The notes under the pieces were generated by a model. That model ran no database searches, was not told the DNA's origin, and saw nothing but the letters and a program-made list of their open reading frames with translations. Source: Candidatus Fermentithermobacillaceae bacterium UBA3951 (GTDB taxonomy: Bacteria > Bacillota > Sulfobacillia > Fermentithermobacillales > Fermentithermobacillaceae). From it: a stretch of 7,757 bases of DNA. A program made the position numbers and the translations under genes. Positions 1 to 4,787 of the stretch are shown here, piece by piece. The stretch lies in NCBI GenBank assembly GCA_002385465.1, contig DGDN01000057.1, positions 1 through 7,757 on the forward strand. The letters are read 5' to 3'. Position 1 is the stretch's first letter. Every line of letters starts with the position of its first letter.

Positions 1-776
1 ATGGCCGAAACCCCTTCGCGTTCCAGCGTGCGGACGGTGTAAGCGAAGTGCTCCGGCAGACCGCCGGTGTCTCCGTCGAGGATAATGGGCTTTGTTGTGA
101 CTTCCAAGATGTCGTTTATGGTGTTCATCCGGGAGGTCAGGTCAACCAGCTCGATGTCAGGTTTGCCTTTCGCGGTGGAATCACATAGGCTCGAGACCCA
201 TATACCGTCGAACCGTTCGATCCTGTCTTCCTTTACGACGCTCGCGTTTTCAACAATCAAGCCCGTCAACCCGTTGTGCGCTTCCATAATCCGGACGAGC
301 GGCTTGATCTTGAGGAGTTGACAGAGCCTGCCCCGACGTACCTCGGGCAACATCCCCCTGGTCTCTACTTCCCTGCGGAGCCGGTCTATGTTGGCGTCGA
401 CCGTGTAGGGGAATTCTACGAGTTCGCCACCCCACTCGGCCAACACCTTAATCACTTTGCTGCGGACTTGTTGCTGAATGCCCTCGCGCCAATCGTCGCC
501 GTGGGCGACGTAATCCGGCTTCAGGAGGCGAAGGTTCTTCTCATAGTCGATCGTGTCCTGGACTACGACTTTCTTGACGTGCTTTAGGTTGGATATGATC
601 TTCATGCGCTCGGGCAGCGGCAGGAGCGGAAAGCGTTTGTACGATGCTATTGCCTCGTCAGTTAGAACACCCACCGTGATGTCTCCGAGCTCACTTGCCC
701 TCTCGATCAGGTTGATGTGGCCGTGGTGGATAACGTCGGCGCTCATCGCTAAATAGACTTGCTTTCGGTCGCTCAT
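1..776 (-). CDS. pepM: Phosphoenolpyruvate mutase with N-terminal cytidylyltransferase-like domain (3' part outside window)
   Basis: Phosphoenolpyruvate mutase rearranges PEP to phosphonopyruvate, the C-P bond-forming step of phosphonate biosynthesis in the cytoplasm. The 258 visible residues hold two domains. Residues 1-130 resemble small cytidylyltransferases of the TagD type, with an HxGH motif (H17-H20) and HGDDW at 92-96. From about residue 155 the mutase begins: EAHNGLTGLIVENA, then W193-V-S-S with the active-site loop, and LDGDTGG at 233-239 carrying the Mg-binding aspartates D234 and D236. The EDK...NS part of the active site would lie beyond the left edge. The ATG at 776 overlaps the stop of the upstream nucleotidyltransferase gene (ATGA) and has a GAGGGGG ribosome site 7 nt upstream, so the two are translationally coupled. 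Oddly, the ISST/ISTT motif expected near residues 126-131 reads VDANID, so the N-terminal domain may be inactive. The mutase assignment is firm; the role of the first domain is inferred. Confidence 0.9.
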   Translation of the reverse strand, partial: MSDRKQVYLAMSADVIHHGHINLIERASELGDITVGVLTDEAIASYKRFPLLPLPERMKIISNLKHVKKVVVQDTIDYEKNLRLLKPDYVAHGDDWREGIQQQVRSKVIKVLAEWGGELVEFPYTVDANIDRLRREVETRGMLPEVRRGRLCQLLKIKPLVRIMEAHNGLTGLIVENASVVKEDRIERFDGIWVSSLCDSTAKGKPDIELVDLTSRMNTINDILEVTTKPIILDGDTGGLPEHFAYTVRTLEREGVSA

Positions 777-1513
777 CTGAGATCCCCCTCTCTGGCTGCT
801 CCTCTCACCAATCGCCGGAGGTCATCTAGTGTGTCTACCTCCATGCACAGGGCACCTTTGACGTCAAACGGTCTCAAGTGAACCTCATCCAGCACTGTGT
901 TTAGTGCTTCCTCTGCGTACACCCCGGTGTTGCCGGAGGCGCAGAACCTATTGATGGCATCTGCCCACACCATCCAGTCCTCGTGCTTCAGCCTGTAGAG
1001 CGGCTGGCAGGCGAAGCAGTCAGGGCCTGACAGATGGGTGGCTATCTTCTTCACTCGGTCACCCTTTACCACGGCCGAGAAATCCTTCTCAGGCGGCGGC
1101 AAGGTAGAATCGATCACAACAGAGCTGTGACCGAGGGCAAGCATGCTATCGACGGTCTCCTTTCCGAAGAACAGGTCTCCGTGGAGAAGGAGAAGATCTC
1201 CTCGCACGAACCCACCGGCCAAATACATGGAGTATATGTAGTTGGTCGCAGAGTAACGGGGATTGTGCACGTACCTAATCCTGATGCTGTCTTTGTACTT
1301 CTCGGATATGTAATCTTCTAGGTAGGCTTCCAAGACCTCAGCCAGATGCCCTGTTGTCATCAGGAACTCGGTCACTCCGGCTTTGGCTAGAGTGTCTATC
1401 TGGTGCGAAAGGAGCGTTTCACCCTCGGCTATTTCCACCATGCATTTGGGCTTGTTTGAGGTGACGCTCCCCATCCGAGATCCCATCCCGGAGTTCAGAA
1501 TCATTGCCTGCAT
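773..1513 (-). CDS. pntC: Nucleotidyltransferase, probable 2-aminoethylphosphonate cytidylyltransferase (PntC-like)
   Basis: This 246-aa protein is a sugar-nucleotidyltransferase-fold enzyme of the LicC/PntC kind. It probably uses CTP to activate 2-aminoethylphosphonate as CMP-AEP for transfer to lipids or glycans. Visible motifs are the nucleotide-binding loop LNSGMGSRMG at 6-15 followed by KPKCMV at 21-26, a TNYIYSM segment near 90-96, HGDLFF at 111-116 with the likely metal-binding D113, and EVDTLDDL at 225-232 with D227. The reading frame stays open upstream to 1537 (8 more residues). The ATG at 1513 is preferred because AAGGAG lies 7 nt before it and the protein then begins directly at the nucleotide-binding strand. 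The stop overlaps the pepM start by 4 nt, which supports the phosphonate role. Phosphocholine or sugar substrates cannot be excluded from motifs alone; the substrate call rests on the pepM neighbour. Confidence 0.8.
   Translation of the reverse strand: MQAMILNSGMGSRMGSVTSNKPKCMVEIAEGETLLSHQIDTLAKAGVTEFLMTTGHLAEVLEAYLEDYISEKYKDSIRIRYVHNPRYSATNYIYSMYLAGGFVRGDLLLLHGDLFFGKETVDSMLALGHSSVVIDSTLPPPEKDFSAVVKGDRVKKIATHLSGPDCFACQPLYRLKHEDWMVWADAINRFCASGNTGVYAEEALNTVLDEVHLRPFDVKGALCMEVDTLDDLRRLVRGAAREGDLR
784..790 (-). promoter_or_regulatory. Ribosome binding site of pepM inside the end of pntC
   Basis: GAGGGGG lies 7 nt upstream of the pepM ATG (776), within the last codons of pntC. Together with the ATGA stop/start overlap it marks a coupled pair and fixes the pepM start. 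Confidence 0.7.
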
Positions 1514-1520
1514 CTTAGGT

Positions 1521-1526
1521 CTCCTT
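1521..1526 (-). promoter_or_regulatory. Ribosome binding site deciding the pntC start
   Basis: AAGGAG is followed by a 7-nt spacer and the ATG at 1513. The alternative ATG at 1537 has no comparable site, and starting there would place this SD inside the coding sequence. Confidence 0.7.
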
Positions 1527-1639
1527 ATCTGCGTCATCCCGGGAACCTGAGCTAAAGCGCTCGTCCATGGCCCAAAAGGACTTCCATACCTTCCGAGTCA
1601 TGTCCTTCACGCTTAGCATCCAACTATATGGTCGGCAAG

Positions 1640-1674
1640 GTGACCAAAAAGTGAAGACAGTGACTAGATAGTGA
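1640..1674 (-). repeat. Four TCAC words spaced 11, 9 and 11 bp upstream of pntC
   Basis: On the plus strand GTGA occurs with first bases at 1640, 1651, 1660 and 1671, which is TCAC on the strand of pntC. The spacing is close to one helical turn, as in direct-repeat operators such as Pho boxes. It lies about 130-160 nt upstream of the pntC ATG. A regulatory role is inferred; four-base words can recur by chance. Confidence 0.3.
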
Positions 1675-1713
1675 TACTAGGTAAAGAACTGAGCCGGGAA
1701 ACTCTGGAAACCA

Positions 1714-1735
1714 CAATACTCCATCAATGCTCCAT
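1714..1735. repeat. 11-bp tandem direct repeat
   Basis: CAATACTCCAT is followed immediately by CAATGCTCCAT, identical at 10 of 11 positions. It lies between the stop of the HEPN gene and the pntC upstream region. It may be an operator or a chance short duplication. Confidence 0.5.
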
Positions 1736-1780
1736 CTCTTAAGGTCTAGGCCATTGCAAGCGCTCCGAAAAGGAGTATGG

Positions 1781-2257
1781 TCAGTTCACCGGATCAGTGG
1801 ACTGATCCCTCTCCAGCAGGTACAAAGCGAGTCGCTCCGCCAGAATCCGCAGGTCATCTACGTCAAGCATCACCAGGAAGCCACTTCTGTCGCTGAGGCT
1901 TATTCCCGTAATGACCCCTTTCGGCGCTTCGATCCGTATTCTCATGTGAGCAATGCTGTTGCGCAGATGCCTGACGTACCGACCTAACGTTCGCAGATAG
2001 TTGCTTGGCCAGTTCTTCACACCAAACTTCCATCCGCCTGCCTCAAGAACCTCAAGCGGGGTCTCGTCAATGCGACGCCCCATCAACCCATGGGGCATCA
2101 CGACTAGGCCCAACAGGGAATTAATGAGTTGGGTGACTTCGAAGGCCTTTACTTCGTCTGCACCCTCCGAGTTCCGATCTGAGAGAGAGGTTTCAATGAG
2201 ACGAAGATTGGCGAGTGTTCGATGTACGAAGTCTCTCTCGAAGGACTTATACTCCAT
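1781..2257 (-). CDS. HEPN family putative RNase (pEK499_p136-like)
   Basis: This 158-aa helical protein resembles the pEK499_p136-type HEPN family, recognised from the N-terminal FERDFVHRTLANLRLIE block (6-22) and the VTQLINSLLGLVVMP block (41-55). The HEPN catalytic signature RxxxxH is intact as RNSIAH (R99, H104). HEPN proteins with this motif are commonly metal-independent RNases in toxin-antitoxin, abortive infection and CRISPR-associated systems; activity here is inferred. The ATG at 2257 is chosen because GAGGGGG lies 8 nt upstream and the conserved block starts at once. The frame stays open to a TTG at 2368, which would add 37 residues with no recognisable motif. The gene is last in an apparent three-gene unit with a PD-(D/E)XK-like protein and an unknown protein. 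No small antitoxin or MNT nucleotidyltransferase, the usual partner of many HEPN toxins, is visible beside it. Confidence 0.8.
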   Translation of the reverse strand: MEYKSFERDFVHRTLANLRLIETSLSDRNSEGADEVKAFEVTQLINSLLGLVVMPHGLMGRRIDETPLEVLEAGGWKFGVKNWPSNYLRTLGRYVRHLRNSIAHMRIRIEAPKGVITGISLSDRSGFLVMLDVDDLRILAERLALYLLERDQSTDPVN

Positions 2258-2265
2258 ATCCTGAG

Positions 2266-2272
2266 CCCCCTC
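2266..2272 (-). promoter_or_regulatory. Ribosome binding site deciding the HEPN start
   Basis: GAGGGGG is followed by 8 nt and the ATG at 2257. It favours the 158-aa product over the 195-aa product starting from TTG at 2368. Confidence 0.6.
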
Positions 2273-2380
2273 ATTTCTGAAGCCGTCTATGAGGTCCCGC
2301 AGGATTGCCGTTTGACCCCAGCGTGAAGTCACAGTCCTCGATCCATTATTACGTGTCTTTGTGTGCAATGCCTGTTCGAC

Positions 2381-3406
2381 TTACGGCGCAGTGGGTTCCT
2401 CAAACATGGGAGGTCCATCTTGAGGCATGTGCACGTCAATGTCGCCTCGCCAATACCTAGGGCTAGCGAAGTAGCGAGTAAGGGACGCATGTACTCGATC
2501 GCTCGGTATCTCGATCAGATATCTCCCTTTTTCTCGCATAGAGCGAAGTCCCATCTTAGAGACCTGAGCCAGTATGCTGTCTATGTACTCCTTAGCCCGG
2601 GCGAGCACGGGTTTTGTGCACTCCGGATCCCAGAAGTCCCATATAGGTATCACGGCCCGACACACGGCTACTGGATCGAGTACGCCTTGCCCAACTCCAA
2701 TCTCCAGAACCCTCACTGCTACCGATTGTCGGACCAGTTCCCTGAAGATGAGGACTCCCTTCTCATCCTTGGCATCGATCGAAGGGTCGAAGGGAATGGT
2801 TCTAATCGGTTCCCAGTCAGGGTCAGTCGTCGCCACCACCCTGATTTCTTCTTCTCCAAGGTTAACGTTCCAGAGGTAAACACCGTCTTCCTTGTTCTTT
2901 AGCCCCCAAACCCAATGCTTTACGGGAGCTTGTCCGTGATCACGGAGTTCTGACGATAGTTCTTCGAGGGTTATCTCCTGCAAAGGCACCGACTCAGTGG
3001 CTATAACATAGACTAGTGAGCCTGACTTCACTTTGTGAAGCCCCAGGCTACCCGCCAAACTGGCAGGATCAAGCAACAGCAACGTGCGTGCTTGCCTTAG
3101 TTCATCGGTGTCTGCCGCCCCCATCACTACTGCTTTCATACCGAAGCTCTGGGTCTTGCACTCTAGTTCCAGGAGTTCGCCCTTGGTCTCTGAGACGAGG
3201 ATCAAGTCAGGTCCGGCAGCGATTTTCATTGGAACACTATCTTTCAGGGCCGCATAGACCGATATCGGCAGAGCGAACTTCCGCCCGACCGCTCTGACAG
3301 AGTATCCCCACTCCCTAAACAGCGGCCTTATTTCATCGTCGACCGGCCACTCCCTTGCCAAAGCCAACATAAGGTTGAGCTGGTTAATCGGTCTTTCGAG
3401 ATCCAA
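2381..3406 (-). CDS. Putative PD-(D/E)XK-fold nuclease, function unknown
   Basis: This 341-aa protein matches no family I can name. Residues 60-90 carry the shape of a PD-(D/E)XK nuclease core: G-P-D67 then a beta-strand, a 14-residue interval, and L-E-L-E82-C-K84, followed by T-Q-S-F. An upstream acidic helix containing E25 and E32 could supply the first core helix. The remaining 250 residues are mixed alpha/beta with no motif I recognise; the tail is Pro-rich and acidic. No signal peptide or membrane segment is seen, so it should be cytoplasmic. The start is TTG at 3406, with GGGAGG 9 nt upstream; the next ATG (3370) has no SD. It overlaps the end of the upstream gene by 23 nt, which implies co-expression. 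Its stop lies 123 nt before the HEPN ATG. Nuclease activity is an inference from one motif, and the protein could also be a catalytically inert member of the fold. Confidence 0.6.
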   Translation of the reverse strand: MDLERPINQLNLMLALAREWPVDDEIRPLFREWGYSVRAVGRKFALPISVYAALKDSVPMKIAAGPDLILVSETKGELLELECKTQSFGMKAVVMGAADTDELRQARTLLLLDPASLAGSLGLHKVKSGSLVYVIATESVPLQEITLEELSSELRDHGQAPVKHWVWGLKNKEDGVYLWNVNLGEEEIRVVATTDPDWEPIRTIPFDPSIDAKDEKGVLIFRELVRQSVAVRVLEIGVGQGVLDPVAVCRAVIPIWDFWDPECTKPVLARAKEYIDSILAQVSKMGLRSMREKGRYLIEIPSDRVHASLTRYFASPRYWRGDIDVHMPQDGPPMFEEPTAP

Positions 3407-4562
3407 TCATGAAGGCCTCCCTAACCAGAGCACGGTATTCCTCTCCTCCAACCGTTATCGTCAAGTCCTGACTAAGGTACCTCTGGATGTTGGCTGCAAG
3501 TCGATGAACCGTATTGCCGCAAGTACCATACGGCAGTATCACCACAAACCTCTTCGGGGACAATTCCAGGAAAACCCTTTGTCCAAGGTGCATGTCGAGC
3601 CCGTAAACATGATACCTGTCTTTGCCAGCTGGAATCAGATTGCCAACCAGCCGGAACGGTCCGCGCATTTTCCGGAAGGTCACATCGAGAAATGATTGGT
3701 ACACATTACTGGGGATCCCATTGTCAAACCTGAAGACTACCGGCGCTCCTTCCACAGCAGCCTCAAGCCCTTCCGGCGATTTGTCCCTATGACCACCAAG
3801 CCAAGTTAGATCCTCGATCCGCTCCGTTAAGGCACGGTAACCATCCAACACATTGTTGAGGACATCTCGATGAGCGTAGAACGTATCTGACCTATTGGTC
3901 ACTTTCCCGTAGTAATAAAACTCATGTCCGCCCGAGGTGGTTGGAGAAGGGAATCGCACCATAGCTAGACTTCGGAAATCCAGATCGTACAGCATGTCTA
4001 CAAACACGTTCAGCTTACCCAACTTGTTGGAGAGGCTAATACGATTTAGTGGACGGGATCGTTCACTGTCCTCGATTTCGAAGTCATCCATCTCTTCAGA
4101 CCCAACATCTTCTTCTGAAAGAGTGTCGAAATAAGGCTCGAACTCCATCGCGATGCGACTAGGACGTCTTCCGCCATAAACCTTTACTGCCACATCAAAC
4201 AGGTACTTAAGCATGTCCCCATCGAGCCAAAGGTTATCAGTGTGAAGCGAACTTCGAGTTAAGCGAAGCACCCGCAGCTCAATCTCTGAGGTTTTCAGCA
4301 GTGTATGGAGTATCAGAAACCGAGAGCGTTTCTCAATAATCCCAACAGGTCCCTGCGGATCATCAATTGAGTAGAAATCTTCATCCTGTTGCTTGATCCT
4401 GCCTAGATCAGCGAAGACCGCGACAGACGGCTGCCCAACACCTCGCCGAGTCTCAACAACGTACGACTTCAGAACAGGCCTCTTGAGGTGGCGTTCACCT
4501 AACTCGATGAAGCGTGCCCTACAGTAGTCATCCAATCTCCTGAATATCTCTTCTCGATCCAC
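3384..4562 (-). CDS. Hypothetical protein of 392 aa, first gene of the HEPN/nuclease cassette
   Basis: I do not recognise this protein. It has no signal peptide and no membrane segment. Residues 1-60 contain a charged N-terminal helix and then strands (SYVVETRRGVG, VAVFADLG). A strongly acidic, probably disordered linker lies at about 145-168 (EED, EEMDDFEIED) and divides it into two halves. The C-terminal half (about 180-392) is beta-rich with aromatic clusters such as HEFYYYGK (213-220), VVFRFDNGIP (275-284) and KRFVVILPYGTCGN (337-350). No Walker, methyltransferase, helicase or HNH motif is seen. It starts at GTG 4562 with a weak SD (GGGG 11 nt upstream or GAG close by), so the start is less sure than the frame. 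The end overlaps the next gene by 23 nt. Its first position in the unit suggests a sensor, scaffold or effector acting with the two putative nucleases, but nothing in the sequence proves that. Confidence 0.65.
   Translation of the reverse strand: MDREEIFRRLDDYCRARFIELGERHLKRPVLKSYVVETRRGVGQPSVAVFADLGRIKQQDEDFYSIDDPQGPVGIIEKRSRFLILHTLLKTSEIELRVLRLTRSSLHTDNLWLDGDMLKYLFDVAVKVYGGRRPSRIAMEFEPYFDTLSEEDVGSEEMDDFEIEDSERSRPLNRISLSNKLGKLNVFVDMLYDLDFRSLAMVRFPSPTTSGGHEFYYYGKVTNRSDTFYAHRDVLNNVLDGYRALTERIEDLTWLGGHRDKSPEGLEAAVEGAPVVFRFDNGIPSNVYQSFLDVTFRKMRGPFRLVGNLIPAGKDRYHVYGLDMHLGQRVFLELSPKRFVVILPYGTCGNTVHRLAANIQRYLSQDLTITVGGEEYRALVREAFMIGSRKTD
3416..3421 (-). promoter_or_regulatory. Ribosome binding site supporting a TTG start
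   Basis: GGGAGG lies 9 nt before the TTG at 3406, inside the end of the upstream coding sequence. It is the main reason to prefer TTG over the later ATG at 3370. Confidence 0.6.
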
Positions 4563-4644
4563 TTCTCAAGTTTCCCCAGTCTCATGTTGTTCTTACGTGA
4601 CCTAGAATCATCCATACAATGATTCGCAGTATTCTTTGAGTCCG

Positions 4645-4673
4645 CTCGGTTTCCTTCAGCCTCTCAAACCGAG
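4645..4673. repeat. Perfect 8-bp inverted repeat upstream of the cassette
   Basis: CTCGGTTT (4645-4652) and AAACCGAG (4666-4673) are perfect complements around a 13-nt spacer. The half-site centres are 21 bp apart, two helical turns, as for a dimeric repressor. The left arm is 82 bp upstream of the GTG at 4562. The lack of a following T-run argues against an intrinsic terminator. Confidence 0.55.
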
Positions 4674-4718
4674 ATGTCTACCCACGGTGAGGTCGGCGTC
4701 TACTCTCAGGATAGAACC

Positions 4719-4749
4719 TGGAATACAGGCTCATGACAGCAGTATTCCA
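4719..4749. repeat. Perfect 8-bp inverted repeat downstream of galK
   Basis: TGGAATAC (4719-4726) and GTATTCCA (4742-4749) pair perfectly around a 15-nt loop, about 40 nt after the galK stop. It could be a 3'-end stem for the galK mRNA, but a T-run is missing on the minus strand. It could also be part of an operator, because GCAGTATTC overlaps the right arm and recurs at 4626-4634. Confidence 0.45.
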
Positions 4750-4787
4750 CGATCTTGCAACCAGCCACCCACTCCAGTCATTGACCA

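Larger units (their letters stand above)
1514..1780. other. Intergenic region between the HEPN gene and pntC, with short phased repeats
   Basis: No gene is seen in this 267-bp gap. It should hold the 3' end of the HEPN cassette and the promoter of pntC-pepM, both reading on the minus strand. A TATAGT hexamer (minus strand, 1623-1628) could be a -10 element, but no good -35 sits at the right distance. Two repeat patterns occur: four TCAC words on the minus strand at 1640-1674, and an 11-bp tandem repeat at 1714-1735. CTCC-TTTTC-GGAG near 1760-1780 could form only a 4-bp stem and has no T-run, so no terminator is called. Confidence 0.4.
4563..4787. other. Intergenic region between galK and the HEPN/nuclease cassette
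   Basis: No gene is supported in this 225-bp gap. It should contain the end of the galK transcript and the promoter of the three-gene cassette, both on the minus strand. Two 8-bp inverted repeats are present (4645-4673 and 4719-4749), neither followed by a T-run. The word GCAGTATTC occurs twice (4626-4634 and 4739-4747). No convincing -35/-10 pair was found by eye. Confidence 0.4.

Noticed and set aside
1623..1628. TATAGT as a -10 element for pntC
   Set aside because: It matches the consensus at 5 of 6 positions, but no -35-like hexamer lies 16-18 bp upstream, so it was not called as a promoter.
2363..2902. 179-codon open frame on the plus strand opposite the nuclease-like gene
   Set aside because: Antisense to a frame with a good SD, an operon-like overlap and a plausible nuclease core; the product has no recognisable features.
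4645..4749. Inverted repeats considered as intrinsic terminators of galK
   Set aside because: Neither stem is followed by a run of T on the minus strand, and the loops are 13 and 15 nt, long for a terminator hairpin.
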